The notes below the pieces were generated by a model. It was not told the DNA's origin. It did no database searches and saw nothing but the letters and a program-made list of their open reading frames with translations. Both the position numbers and the translations under genes were made by a program. Below are positions 24,584 through 36,074 of a stretch of 64,000 nucleotides of DNA, piece by piece (position 1 is the first letter of the stretch; the number at the start of each line of letters is the position of its first letter). Source of the DNA: Rhizopus sp. PT2906. Lineage: Eukaryota; Mucoromycota; Mucoromycetes; Mucorales; Rhizopodaceae. The stretch is from positions 124,001 through 188,000 of the forward strand of contig JAMYHX010000003.1 in assembly GCA_025529335.1 (NCBI GenBank), in the 5' to 3' direction.

Positions 24584-27156
24584 TTATTGATACTGACTTA
24601 ATATTAAGTCATCAAGCTCTTCTAAAGAACCGATCATATCACAAGGTTTGATTTCAATCAATCCAAGATGCTCATCTTCAAGCTTCTCCATCAACTTTCT
24701 TTGCATCTGTATATCGTTCTATTTTATAAAGAGGAATAAAATCAGTCATTATTAAGTTATCGATAGGATAGTGAATACGTACGTAAATGAATGCAAATAA
24801 ATTTAAAATCTTCAGCATTTGCTTCCAATCATTGTGTACCAAGGGGATCTCAGCCGAACCGCATTCAATGGCTTGCCATGAGTTTCTGTTTTTAACTGAA
24901 TAGCGAGTCAAGGTCATCTTCTTCTGGATAACATGCATTGAATAAGCATGTATTTTTTTTTTTTACAGTTGAAAAAGATGTCTTATTGTATTTACACATA
25001 ATACTCAGTATTATGTCAATTCCGTTGACCAAATTTTTGACCGAGTCTTCTTTGGTGTATATGATGTCTTAGGCATGGCCATACCTATTGTTTCTAATTA
25101 TTTAAATTCATATGGAATAAATACATTACTTATTGCTTACCCCGATGGTTCTATGACCACACAGCTTGTTCCATTTAAGTACGATCCAATGCCATCGGTG
25201 AATCTTAGATCCCCTTTATTTTTGTTAATATAGAAAACGACAGTGGCCGCTTCTTTATCTTTTTTCTTACCCTTATACAACACAATTCAGTTTATAAAAA
25301 ACAAAGCTACATACTATTCTTAAATAAAACTTACCAGCGGAAAGAGATAGCATTGGCAATGTTACCAAAGTATTTAAACAATGGTAATACATTTTCGACA
25401 AAGATGGTACGTTCGTCATTAATGAGGGTGGCTGTGATACGTTGGCAATTAATGGTGAAATCAATACATGCGAACTTGTTGTATTTCTGGTATTTGTATA
25501 TATAAGAACAGTAGAAGTCAATAGTTAACAATTAGTACTCTTTATTTAAAGTTGAGAGAAGAACTAATAAATGAGGGTACGACCTGAATATATACGAGGG
25601 GTGATAACTACCAATATCTGACGTCGTCTATTGGCTAAGGATGGATAAATAGAGAATTAAAAGATGTGTGATCTACATAAACACGATAGAACTTGATAAA
25701 TTTATTGAAGAGGTTCTTTTGATAAGCTAGGGCAGTAATTTTCTCATCGAAATCGGTACTATCAAGACTTATTATTTCCATAGCACCTGAAATGCTTTTG
25801 ATTGACGTGCTGTTGTCATGGTTATTATTGATTTCTGTATATTCTTGAAGTGTTTCTTCACTTGCAAGCGTGTTATTTGAGCTGAAACACAGGTCAGTCT
25901 TTTTTAATATTAGCTGCAAGTTTTCGCCATCAATTATTGGTGTATTAGGCGAGACAATACGCTCTGGAGTCTGCATTGTGAAAGCTTTTTTATTGACAAT
26001 CAATGCCGTTGGTTCCTATAAATTTAGTTTGTAATTAGTATTGCTTACAATACAATAAGAGTTTATTAAATTAAATCTTACTTTGAGTTTTCTCTTTCTG
26101 CTACTCTCCGCAAAATTATCACTTATTACTTCATTTGATGCAATCTAAACTTCTTCTTGTAGTACTTGCTCGGGATTCTGAAATCTTGATTGTCTCTCTT
26201 TTTCTTCATATTTTTGGGAAACACTACATACACCAGAAAATGCACAAGAAATTAGACTAATACTATGGGCGCCACCTCTACCCTTACCTATTATGTCTTT
26301 CAACAAATCCTTTGAATGTGTGACGCCGTGTTAAACATGGCTTTATAAAGTCGCCTTGTTAGTTTATGTTCTTTTCAAGAAGAAAGAGATAAAAAAAGAA
26401 ATGTTGTTATTTATGTTGTCAGTTGATCAAAAAAGACCATTTATGATAAATTCGTATTTACATTATTTAGCTTATTTTCTGGTACATGTGGTGTTCACCT
26501 TTTCCGGTTCATCTACTAAACTTTCCATTATTTGGTTCTAAAAAAAAAAACAACAGCTAATCAGAAGCATAAGCTTGGGGCTGTATCTAGATATATATTA
26601 CTTTGAAGCTGAACATTGTTTCTAAAAACGTTTCCATATGCTGGGCGTTACAGGTAAAATTTGGTATCATTAACGTATCATGTTGAATTAGCTTGTATTC
26701 ACCGTTTTCATCTAATTCCTCTGTTGCGAAGCTCATTTTGTACCCTAATTAATACATAAGAAAGATAATGTGGATCAGTTGCTTATCATTTACAAATTTT
26801 ATTCTGCTTACCATCGACTAAAATGCCAAAGGTTTTGAATTCTTTGGCTGTTTTGGCAACCTTCACTCGTAAATGTAGTTGTCTTTTGCAAAGTTCTCCA
26901 ATTCTGCAAAAGTCAACTTCTACTAATCCTTTACAAGTATAAAAAGGCTTGGTTTCGATTGTTCCAACTTCAATAACGTTGTGTGATATGATGATACAAT
27001 TAGGGCGAGGGACGCAGTAACCTTCCGGTATTTCCCTGGTCGCAAAGGATGTGATGTTCCTATTATCATAGGTAAAAATTAAACATACATTCATAGTTAT
27101 TCGTTTTTTATTATATCATACCAATCAATTGAGAGTGAATCATCCATAGAAAACAT
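24584..27156 (-). pseudogene. Multi-exon gene of a Mucorales-type nuclease-like family, probably broken
   Basis: The start is ATG at 27156 (MFSMDDSLSID). Readable exons: 27122-27156, 26812-27059, 26602-26744, 26499-26537, about 26082-26215, about 25670-26015, about 25330-25500, about 25150-25260, about 24910-25065, 24783-24905 and 24584-24718. Exon 2 has IIISHNVIEVGTIETKPF, with an E-x-K like that of PD-(D/E)XK nucleases, then GELCKRQLHLRVKVA and FGILVDG. Later exons give FVENVLPLFKYFGN, FTDGIGSYLNGTSCVVIEPS and MTLTRYSVKNRNSWQAIECG. Evidence of decay: an in-frame TAG near 26147, no consistent phase between the exon ending near 25335 and the next, and another mismatch near 25140. A small TIR element sits at 26215-26500. 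I know this sequence pattern as a repeated unknown family of Mucorales from memory; no function is established. If expressed at all, a truncated product is likely. Confidence 0.55.
26215..26500 (+). mobile_element. MITE-like TIR element, copy 1
   Basis: The left end GGGAAACACTACATACACC and the right end, read on the other strand as GGTGAACACCACATGTACC, form an imperfect inverted repeat of about 25 nt. The first about 100 nt match the reverse complement of the right half of the element at 54326-54710, including TTAGACT and TTACCTAT blocks. The internal CTTTTCAAGAA...AGAGATAAAAAA segment matches both that element and 57917-58109. There is no coding capacity. It lies inside the degenerate gene at 24584-27156, and its right end coincides with the apparent 5' splice site of the preceding exon. 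Confidence 0.7.
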
Positions 27157-29679
27157 GTTTTGTAGTAAGCATGTGTTGTATTTAGGTTTTGAAAATAGTT
27201 TTAAACAAAGTAGAAAGTAAGATGAGACTGTGTTGTATCTTTATTCGGAATAAAGTGAAGAAAAAAGAGATGATAGCATAATCAATACTTATATATTAAG
27301 AAGCTGTGTTATTTAAACTGCGTTGACTACATTCTATTGAGGTGTAATAGAACTTGTAGTAACAGTAGGTTCAACTCTAGATATTGTATTTAAGCACTGA
27401 ATAGTAGCGTGGATACTACAGCATGAAGCATATTTCATGATGTAATAAAAAAAAAGAAGGATTTGGGAGAATAACACAAATAGTGTATGACCAAGACTAG
27501 GAAATAAGTCCAAGGATGTGCACTATATACAAAGAATGCAGAAATCTATTGCCTTTTAGTCTTTTTACTATATAGAATTAGAAGTGAACAAGCTCATTAA
27601 AATATAAATACAAGTGATCATCTGAATGAAATATGAAAAGTATAAAAGTCATGAAACACTTTAGAAATAAACAAAAGTGTGAGTGTAAACCTTAATTTCT
27701 TGCAAGGAGTAAAACCTTATTTATTGAAAACAATAACTTCATGCAACTAAGAAAAGGGTACAAAAAGAGAGAAATTTGCCTTTATCCCCTTTTTTCTCTC
27801 TTTTCTCTTTACTCTTTTTGGTTATTCTCTTTGGTCAAGGCAAGTTTTTATAAACTGACTTAGCAAGACGATGGTTGTGTGTTCAATGATTTCTATGCAA
27901 TCTCTTTCTATGATGCTCAACACGTGTCCTGGACTGACAGCGGTCGTTCGTTTCATCACTCAATTAGAGGCTTTCAGGTAGCCAAAAGGAGAGTTATGGG
28001 ACATTCGATTGGAATCTTTACAGGGAGCTAGCTATTTGAAATCACAGTTGTGACAGATTGATAATGATGCTCCCCGCTGTCTGGCTGGTGCAAAGGGGTA
28101 CATAAGTTAGTTAACAATTGACAAGGCTCAGCTAATGCATGCCCCAACGGTACGTCTGCTACTGCGGGCCTTTGCAGGCTGCTTGGTATTTAATGATCTG
28201 ATAATTTTATAGGTGCCTGATCCCTTGTTCTGATGGTCAACGACAGACCTGAAGAATGATGTTACAGCAGCAATCAGAACCTTTAGAAGTCTTTTGGCAT
28301 CGTTGATGACCTTTTTCTTCTTCTCTAAGCTGTATGATTTGTTGATATAAAACCCATAAAGAGTGGTAGGGCACAAATAAAGCTATTGTTAAAAGCACGT
28401 CCTATAAACTATGCTACTTTGAGTTGTAGCATTCACGTATAAATCGAATTATATAATGCATTTTTCACTTGAACAGCTTCCAGTTTCCTCTCAAAAGAGC
28501 ATTTTGCAGTTCCCTTTTGCAGTGCCACTAGTATTACCCTTATTATATTACGCTTGAATAGTCTAGCTCAATAAACAGGCGCTCAGTAGGTGTGCTGGTT
28601 GATTTTATATCTATATGATAACAAGGCGACAGAAACCGATCTAATTAGAAACTTTTGAATAATGCCAATAGCGATTTTGGCTTCTTGACTGTTTGTATTC
28701 CAAATAAGACCATACCTTCTCTATTTTATTGATGAAGTGATAGATATGCCGACATAGATCATAAGTAACTCTTTTTCACCATTTTTATTATGATAACAAC
28801 AGTTGAAATGTACCATCACGACTTTATCATGAGAATATTAAACAAGTAGATATTGTCCAAGCAGTAAAAGTAGATATGCACACACGTGACGTAGAGATGC
28901 GCCACTCTTACTGAGTTTTCTTTACAATTATGAAAAACTTAATTTGACGGTCTTCAGTGTCTCAAAGAAATCAAAAAAAGACAATGTCACTTGTGGAATA
29001 CTTTCTTTTGAAGGTTGACTATGCTCTGAGCCTCATTTTTTGATCACTACTTGATCTATCTGAGCGATTTACAAGCAGATCAAGGAGCAGTGTTTAGATA
29101 TTTGTTTCACCAATACTCAATTAAGTTGTATTCCTGTCGGTATTTTAGTAAGTCTCTTTAGGGATCAACGAATAATAACCCTCAAGGTAACGTCAACCTG
29201 GGAGTTCGAGAAACTCTGTGAAATTTTATGCACATGTGTAGCATTCTTCGGTCATACTGATTGCTGCTAAGTAAATGATATATATGATTGGTCAAAAGCT
29301 ACAGACAAGACAAGAGAGAGAGAGAGAATAAACAAAAGGCTTAAATATATTTCATATCGTAGCCTTGTTTATCACTCTTTGTGATAAACAATAAATCAGC
29401 CACAGCGGCGAGTTACAAATGAATAAGGTAATCGAGGTAAACTTAAAACGAAATCTATGATGAGCTTGATTTAGTATGAAGAATAGTCTTTTTCTATCTG
29501 CTAAGCAAAAAAAAAAAAAAAATCAAGACTGCATAGATTCGTTGCTTAGCAACATACGTGTGTTACACGGACAATATTATCCAAAAAAGGTAAATATTCA
29601 CCGAGGGCTCCGCACGTCAGATCAATTCATATATAAAGGGAGAGATAGCCACCTTTCTCTCTTGTTTTATTCACTCAAC
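27157..29679. other. 2.5-kb region without a recognised gene
   Basis: All frames are short and lack domains; an 82-codon frame at 28128-28376 (-) was examined and not supported. CT-rich tracts (27781-27830) and many A/T runs occur. A 16-nt A tract (29506-29521) and short leader-like sequence precede the gene at 29680. No tRNA or terminal repeat was recognised. Confidence 0.5.
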
Positions 29680-30632
29680 ATGCAAGAAACACAAAGTAAT
29701 AACTACCAAAGTATCTCTGAATCAGATAAGAGCACCAAAGCTTCTTCTGAGCCAATCAATAACCCTAAAGACATCGAGTCATCATCCACTACGATTCATA
29801 TGGATCAAGAACCTAAAGTAGAGCAAGATCAGCCAATGACTTGGAAAGAGAAGCTCAAGACATTCTTTTTCTATGCAAAACCAATGATTGTCATGTTAGT
29901 GATCGATGTTGGAATACCTCTCGCTATCTATTATGGTACCAAAGGTGCGATAGGCCCCTTGATTGCTCTGATCATATCTGGTATACCTCCTCTATTACAT
30001 GTCATCTACTCTTTCATCAGACACAGACGTTTGGAAATTCTTGGATGTATATTTGTTGTATCATTTATCATATCTGCTGTTTTGTCATTGATTACAGGTA
30101 ATTCGGAAATTGTAAGGAATGATTTTGACTGACAGTCTTTCTAGGCGATGTACGTTTGACACTACTCCGAGATTCGAGCACAACAGCCTTAATCAGTGTC
30201 ATGTTCTTTGTCACACTTATTCCTCTGCAAACAAAATGGTTTGACATTAAGCCTATGGTATTCTTAATCTCTCAACAGATGTTTGCCAATGCACCTCCAA
30301 TTACTTGGGTTGATCAGAGTGGGCAAGAACAGTCTTCCCCAAGGTTGATCTTTGTCTGGGAACATGTCAAAATGTTTCGAACATATTGTTACATTTTAAC
30401 CTTTGCCTGGAGCGTGATACTTATGGGCGAATTTGCTGCCAAGGTGATTATGATTAAGAGTACCTTAGATGTTGATCATATTGTGCTCTATGGCAACATT
30501 ATAATCATCACTATGTCTGTCACAATGTCCCTTATCACATCATTTACTAGCAGATTTATCAGGAAAAGATCGGTGGTACTTGTTCAAGAATGGATGAAGG
30601 AAAATAATTATAGAGATCGATTGCCACAATAA
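29680..30632 (+). CDS. VC0807-type multi-span membrane protein
   Basis: Two exons, 29680-30097 and 30145-30632, 301 aa. The ATG at 29680 is chosen because upstream codons in the open frame contain a poly-Lys run from an A tract. A Ser/Glu-rich cytosolic N-terminus (about 60 residues) is followed by about six hydrophobic segments. Motifs shared with the bacterial VC0807 family are VIDVGIPLAIYYGTKGAIGP, ISGIPPLLHVIYSFIRHRRL and GDVRLTLLRDSSTTAL. The biochemical function of this family is unknown. The intron sits in the loop before the DVRLTLLRDS motif. Its downstream neighbour Cti6 lies on the same strand 331 nt away. Confidence 0.75.
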
Positions 30633-30963
30633 TATTCATCTATTTATATACATATTTGCATCCTGTCATTATAAATATAGCACATCAAATATATGTAATT
30701 ATTCTTCAACTAGAACACTAGTGAATAAAATATAACATTTTATCGTTTTGTACTTATAAGGCGTTAAGAGAGCTTTCATTGCCATGTTTTGTAAAAAACA
30801 AAGATATCATATATACTTGTGCAAATCATCCTTTCAAACTATCGGTTAATAGTTTTTTTTTTTTTTTTTTTTTGTTTAAAGAAAGAGAGAAAAAGCGCAT
30901 CTATTTTTAAATTGCAGACTTTATTACCTTTTTTCTTTTTTCCTGTTTCTATTTGTGACAAGA
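30633..30963. other. Intergenic with long T tract
   Basis: Spacer between two + strand genes holding a T run of about 22 nt at 30851-30873 and further T-rich stretches before the Cti6 start. No coding frame. Confidence 0.5.
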
Positions 30964-31585
30964 ATGAGTAAGCTTACCTTTTTGCTTGTATATCTTTTTT
31001 TCTTTTCTTTTCCCTTATATCTTCATATTAGCGACCTTTTCTTCGAGGACAAGAGCTGCAAGTAACAGTACAAGAAGAAAACAACAACAACAAAAGGTAC
31101 CGGAACCTGTCATTGTCTCGGAAGAAGAAGAAGAGGAGGAAGAGGAAGAAAGTGCTGAAGATGAGTCTGTCACTCGTTGTGTCTGTGGCAAACAACGTAA
31201 GTCATTTTGTTAAAACAATAGCTGAACACTGATATGTCAAACAGATAGCATCGGTCTAATGGTGTGCTGCGATGATTGTGAAGTCTGGCAGCATTGTGAA
31301 TGTATGGGATTAGAAGAAGAAGATATTCCTGACCAATACTTTTGTGAACAGTGTCGACCTGAGGACCATATTCAGATAAAAGGTTATGACAAGTAAAGTG
31401 TTGCCGTTTAAAAGTGAAGGGTATCTTTTCACACTTTTTTTTTTTTTTTTTGATAGTAAAACACGTAGATATTATAAGCCTTCAAAGACGGTTAAAAAAA
31501 GAAATACAAATAGTAGGGATAATAACAATACCTCAACTTCAGTGGATGATGGTAGGACGAATGGTAGTGGTAGTATCAGCAGTAA

Positions 31586-31618
<33 letters not shown>

Positions 31619-32633
31619 CTGTAGCAATAATAAAGGTGCTATGGAGTCAAGTAACACAGAGATAACCATCTCGGATTCACCTACAGACGAAAGTAAGCAC
31701 TTGTCACTATAGCAACATATATCCTAATATATATATATATATTGTACATTAGCAATTGAAGGTAAATCCAGTCGACCTAAAAGGAAAAGTACAAAGAGTG
31801 AAAAAAAATCTCGTCCGTCCGGAAGTACAAATGGCCGAAAGTGGAACAGCCATTCCTTTCGTCGATCCAACAAAGCACCAAGGTCACGAACATCAACCCC
31901 ACAACCAGAAGCACAGACAACACCGACAAGTACGAGTAGTATCCTGTTTGAACATTTATCACCCTCTGCTCGAGAAACGTCACCTCCAGCCAAGGTCCGT
32001 ATACCTTCAGCTCGTATGACCATCTCGGAAATGAATAAAAGAGCGAATCAGATACTGGAATATATCTGTTCATTACAAGTAGAAATGGCAACAAGTAAAA
32101 AGAGAAACGAAAAGAAGCTGCTACAAGAACATGAAGAAGAAGAGGATGAAGAAGATGAGATATGCAAAAGACGGAAGTTAATTGACGCTCAAATAAGTGA
32201 AACAATGACAAAAGCAATGGTTCAGCTGGAACAAGAAGAGAAATTTAATGCAGTTGCAGTAACAAGCATACGAGAGAATAACAGAAAACCAACACCTATT
32301 CTTATACCTCCCAAAACAGATCATACATCATCACCTTCTTCTTCTCTAAGTAGTGCAAGTACGATACCTTTAGAAGAAGAAGAGGAGGAGGATCGATTTA
32401 TAGACACAGAAAAATCTGTGGCTGAAGAAGCTTTAGAAAAGATAAATAAACCCAAGGAACAGACATCGACAGAGATCATGGATACCTTAACAAGGCAGGT
32501 CATCATCTTTCAAAGACGTTTTGGTCAATTTTCCTTTGGAAATGCAATGACGGATGATCCTGAAAGTATTGAATATGAAGGACCACCTATCACGAGAAGC
32601 AGGGAATTCTACCAAGGCCGAAATACTTGGTAA
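30964..32633 (+). CDS. CTI6: PHD-finger protein, Cti6-like (Rpd3L histone deacetylase complex)
   Basis: Five exons: 30964-30967, 31032-31196, 31245-31392, 31457-31692 and 31753-32633, 477 aa. The first exon is 4 nt (ATGA), giving MTTFSSRTRAASN. A Glu run precedes the PHD finger (about residues 50-105): RCVCGKQHSIGLMVCCDDC, VWQHCECMG, QYFCEQCRP, i.e. the Cys4-His-Cys3 pattern. Ser-rich, Arg/Lys-rich and Glu-rich segments follow. ARMTISEMNKRANQILEYIC plus SLQVEMA matches the conserved helix of fungal Cti6 proteins. Yeast Cti6 reads methylated H3K4 in the Rpd3L complex; the same role is inferred. The Ser run (31580-31625) is a microsatellite and may vary in length. Confidence 0.82.
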
Positions 32634-32680
32634 AAGCATTGTCCTTTTATTTTTTTTCTTTCTTTCTGTAAATAAAGTTA

Positions 32681-32720
32681 CCCCCTCCCTCCCTCCCTCT
32701 CTTTCTCTCTCTCTTTTCTT
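32681..32720 (+). repeat. CCCT/CT-rich tract between two close genes
   Basis: An uninterrupted pyrimidine tract (CCCT units, then CTTT and CT units) fills much of the 92-nt gap between the Cti6 stop and the next ATG. It could act as promoter or leader of the downstream gene. Confidence 0.7.
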
Positions 32721-32725
32721 TAAAT

Positions 32726-33114
32726 ATGCAAAATAGTAACAATAAAGAGTTGTACTTTTCAACAAAGCAAGATTGTCATTTTAAAACTGCAAAGGCATTT
32801 GAAGAATGGAGTCATGTTTTACGACAAACCATTCGAATGTCAACTTGCTATGATGAATTAGAGACAACAACAAAATCATTCACATCTGTTGATACACTGG
32901 CAAAGACCACAAGAAATCATTTAGAAAGGACAGAAAAGGCATTAAAGTTACTATCAGACAAGTAAATAATAATAAAGGGGCATAAACATGTATAATCTCA
33001 TTCCTTTTTTTTTGTTGTAGACAGTCTGATCTTTTATTCATTAGTCAAGAACTTGATGACATTGATAATCTTTTAAATGTAGAACAAATTATCAAAGGAC
33101 AAACAACAACATAA
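32726..33114 (+). CDS. Short coiled-coil protein, unknown
   Basis: Two exons, 32726-32961 and 33021-33114, 109 aa. The sequence is helical and heptad-rich (LAKTTRNHLERTEKALKLL, SQELDDIDNLLNVEQI) without Cys or membrane segments. Its size and pattern recall small subunits of coiled-coil complexes such as KxDL/BLOC-1 or kinetochore DASH proteins, but no signature motif is complete, so no family is assigned. It starts 92 nt after Cti6, and its stop lies 47 nt from the convergent RPB9 stop, so the 3' ends of the two transcripts probably overlap. Confidence 0.65.
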
Positions 33115-33161
33115 GTTTATTGTTATTACCATTTTTTTTTTTTTTGAAAAATATACTTTGT

Positions 33162-33681
33162 TTATCCAGTCCAACGATGTCCACAACCTTTGTTTGCACA
33201 AACATAAAATAATGTCATCTTTGCTTCTGCTCGTCTAGACGAAGATTGGAAAAATACAGCTTCTGGGTGTCCACAGCGAGGACAGTTGATATTGGCTCGT
33301 GGCTGAAAATACAAAAAAAAAAAAGATTAGCTTGCGTATAGCATTAAAAATGATCCAATCTTACAAGAGTAGGATCTGTTCCTAAATCGTGCAACACCAT
33401 GGTTTGTTCCCTTTGAAAGAGATTAATATAAATCTATGTCAATTCGTACAACAACAACATTACGAAGGTGCATGAACAATTTCATGTCGATAAACACAGT
33501 AATTCTCTGCATCTTCCTCATATTCACAATTACGACATGCAAATAGTAATTTTCTATTGTTTTTATCTTCTTTGGGGTATAATAAGTTGTTACTATGCAA
33601 ATCAGCTTAAATTAAGCATAAAATGTTGTTCGTATGCGTCATGGTAGCATACCAATCTAGACAATATTTAAAGGTAGCCAT
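33162..33681 (-). CDS. RPB9: RNA polymerase II subunit Rpb9
   Basis: Four exons: 33653-33681, 33464-33592, 33365-33410 and 33162-33302, 114 aa. The N-terminal zinc ribbon is split by intron 1 ([34 protein letters not shown]). The linker ends GTDPTLPRAN. The C-terminal TFIIS-like ribbon reads [36 protein letters not shown]. All eight zinc-ligand cysteines are present and the length is the family norm. Rpb9 sits at the polymerase jaw and affects start-site choice, fidelity and transcript cleavage. Confidence 0.96.
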
Positions 33682-33785
33682 TTGTTGTTGTATATTTTAT
33701 ATGTTTGATAATAAAAAGAAAAATATAAAAAAAATGAATAGAAATTTCGAGTCATTGTTCAGCAACACGGGCGCTGCTTGAAAAA

Positions 33786-34990
33786 TTATGCTTGCTTTTC
33801 TGCGCTGACCATCAAAGGGACGATCCATTTATTGGTTGCCAGCAAATGAAAGACAAAGCAAGATGCTCTCAAGAATAATTTGTCAGTTATTCCAATGTTC
33901 ACACCATACTTGGCTGTATTTTGTAATTGATGAGTCATAAAACGAGATATACCACCAAATACTTTCTCTTGTTCCACTGTTTCTAGACAGATATGATTAA
34001 ATCCAGCTTGATGAAGCTTATGCTTATATTCAGTAGGTGTCGACATGAGATTCTCTGCTGGTACTTTGCTTATAGTACATATCGTTTTAAACAAGAATAG
34101 CTTCCAAGATGACTTTTTCAGTTCTTGTGAAAAGGTTGGATCTAATGCAAAATCGAAAAGACCAAGTGTTCCTCTATCATTTAAAAGGCTGTACGCATTC
34201 TTGAAGAAATCCCAACGAGTGTCATAATGATAAGCTGAATCAATGCTTAGAATATGATCAAACTTATGTTTTGGGAATAATCTATCCAGATCATCTGCAG
34301 ACCCGTGTAATAAAGTTATCTTTTGCTTTTGAGCATCGGTTAATCTCTCATTAGCCATTTGCACTTGAGTCAATTCATTTGTGATTCCCTAGAATATAAG
34401 TTAGGCCCCTGATGCAATCATGCCCCCTTTACGTGACTTACTGTAACATTGCAGTTATATTGATCTATCATAAACAAGTGTATTAAAAAGTGGTGATCAT
34501 GACGTCGATTGTTACATACCTGCTAAGAGTAAGCATGAATCACCACATCCAAAACCCACATCTATGATATTTATCATAATAATTCAATAACAGAGTAGTG
34601 GCCATACAACATCAACCACTTACCGAGTACACTATTTCCATTTTGAATACGGGTATATTTAGCGGTTTCAAGCACTAGTTTGCTGCAGGCATCGGAAAAT
34701 GATGAGACATTGTCTGTCCATAATCCCATATTAAACCAGAGTGTTGAAGGTGGCAGTTGGATGTTGAGTAGAATATGACGTAAACCATACATCTCCTCTT
34801 GCTTGTCTGTTGCCTTGAACGGTTTACTTCCGGAAAGTATTTGTTGTAGTAAATGATAGACCATGCAAGTCAAACCTATTGCATGCAAATAGAGTAAAAT
34901 ATCTCTTATGCTATTGGTGATGCCTTTGATTATCAATGGTAATAGAAGGATATAGACTGCAAATAAACTTGCTTTTTCCATGTCAAACAT
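33786..34990 (-). CDS. Membrane-anchored SAM-dependent methyltransferase
   Basis: Four exons: 34624-34990, 34520-34561, 34442-34464 and 33786-34388, 344 aa. One exon is only 23 nt. The N-terminus has two hydrophobic segments (LFAVYILLLPLIIKGI and LHAIGLTCMVYHLLQ). The methyltransferase fold begins at LWFNMGLWTD. Motif I is DVGFGCGDSCLLLAD and the acidic loop is GITNELTQVQMA; FDHILSIDSAYHYDTRWDFF and GTLGLFDFALDP follow. This is the class I fold of small-molecule methyltransferases (Methyltransf_11 type). The substrate is unknown; membrane anchoring suggests a lipid or isoprenoid. The C-terminal hydrophobic stretch (ASCFVFHLLATNKWIVPLMV) may be another membrane contact. Confidence 0.8.
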
Positions 34991-35273
34991 GCTGTAAGAT
35001 AAAGTGAAAAAGAAAAAGAAAGAATTAAAATTGTGCACAGGGTTTTAATCAAAATGAGATTTATAGAAATAATTTTATATTCAGAGCTTAGTCAGTAAAT
35101 TCTTCTGTCATTTGTAAAGAAGTCGACGTGTTTTAATGCATGGAATATATAATCGTGGACTTTTAGAAAAAATAAAAGTTGTCAGTCCTTTGTATCAACA
35201 TAAATACATACTTGTCTGATGTCAAAGGAGACTGCTTACTATTCCTGGCTAGTATAGTAGGTACTATGCCATC

Positions 35274-35310
<37 letters not shown>

Positions 35311-35525
35311 CATGGATTATAAACAAAGCATACAGATTACTCAATTTTTATCATTACATATTACAAGATGAATATACAAACGACCTAAAGCTAGAAGTCA
35401 TGTTTATTGTCACAGTTATCACACTTTCTTACAAAAGCAATTTCACGCATTTCCTATGAATAAGAAAGACGCTTTTCAGCAAGATTTTTTTTTTATATTT
35501 ATATATTTCACATTATATATTTAAG
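34991..35525. other. Intergenic
   Basis: Spacer between the methyltransferase start and the 3' end of the secreted-protein gene, both on the - strand, with a very long T tract at 35276-35308. No coding frame. Confidence 0.5.
35276..35308 (+). repeat. Homopolymer tract T33
   Basis: Thirty-three consecutive T in the assembled sequence; its true length is uncertain because homopolymers are error-prone. Read on the other strand it is an A tract, as left by a poly(A)-tailed retrocopy, but no retrocopy was recognised next to it. Confidence 0.9.
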
Positions 35526-35897
35526 TTAATTTATGGATATTTTGGATAAAATGCTTTTCGCATTCTCGATCTTGTAATCTTCAGTAACACCTTTAAAAAC
35601 AACTTTTGTATTATCTTCTCCATAAACTGTGAATCTTTCAGGCATCCATGATATATGGGGGTACCGTTTGACCTTTGGAATAACTGCTTCGAGAAACTGT
35701 TTATCACCATCATAGAACTTCATCAAAAACTCGAAGGCTACAGGACGTTTTAATTCATGGAAAAAACTAAAATCTTCTGAAACAGGCACACCATGGAAAG
35801 AAAACCCGAATTCATATATCTGGTCCTTAACAACCTCCATTGCGAGAGTACATGTTAACAATAAAAGCTTAATGAGAACTAAATATAAAAACTTCAT
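35526..35897 (-). CDS. Small secreted protein, unknown family
   Basis: Single exon, 123 aa. The N-terminus MKFLYLVLIKLLLLTCTLA is a clear signal peptide with a cleavage site near residue 19. The mature part (about 104 aa) has mixed aromatic and charged residues (YEFGFSFHGVPVSEDFSFFH, WMPERFTVYG) and no Cys, so it is not a disulfide-rich effector. No family was recognised. The start codon lies one base from the left inverted repeat of a DIRS element, so its original promoter has probably been displaced by about 2.6 kb of inserted DNA. Confidence 0.65.
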   Translation of the reverse strand: MKFLYLVLIKLLLLTCTLAMEVVKDQIYEFGFSFHGVPVSEDFSFFHELKRPVAFEFLMKFYDGDKQFLEAVIPKVKRYPHISWMPERFTVYGEDNTKVVFKGVTEDYKIENAKSILSKISIN

Positions 35898-35898
35898 A

Positions 35899-35921
35899 CA
35901 GTGAGAACGGTAAATTGTGAG
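35899..35921 (+). repeat. DIRS left inverted terminal repeat
   Basis: CAGTGAGAACGGTAAATTGT at 35899-35918 pairs with the reverse complement of 38470-38489 with about two mismatches. It begins one base above the ATG of the secreted-protein gene. Confidence 0.7.
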
Positions 35922-36074
35922 TCGTGCCTACCACAATTACCGTTGCCTCCACTCCGACCTCGGATGTGGTCATAGGCTTTCTAGCCGCGCTTTATTCTCA
36001 GTAATATAAAAATTAAAAGATTTCTTCTTATTGCTCTCTTTACATCTTTCTAAGCCGCGCATCATGGTACACAA

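Noticed and set aside
32726..33114. Assignment to the KxDL/BLOC-1 or DASH family
   Set aside because: The aligned segment reads KQSDLLF rather than a KxDL motif and no other signature is complete; left as unknown coiled-coil protein.
35276..35308. Poly(A) tail of a LINE or retrocopy (T33 on +)
   Set aside because: No reverse-transcriptase fragment, retrocopy or target duplication found beside it; treated as a simple homopolymer.
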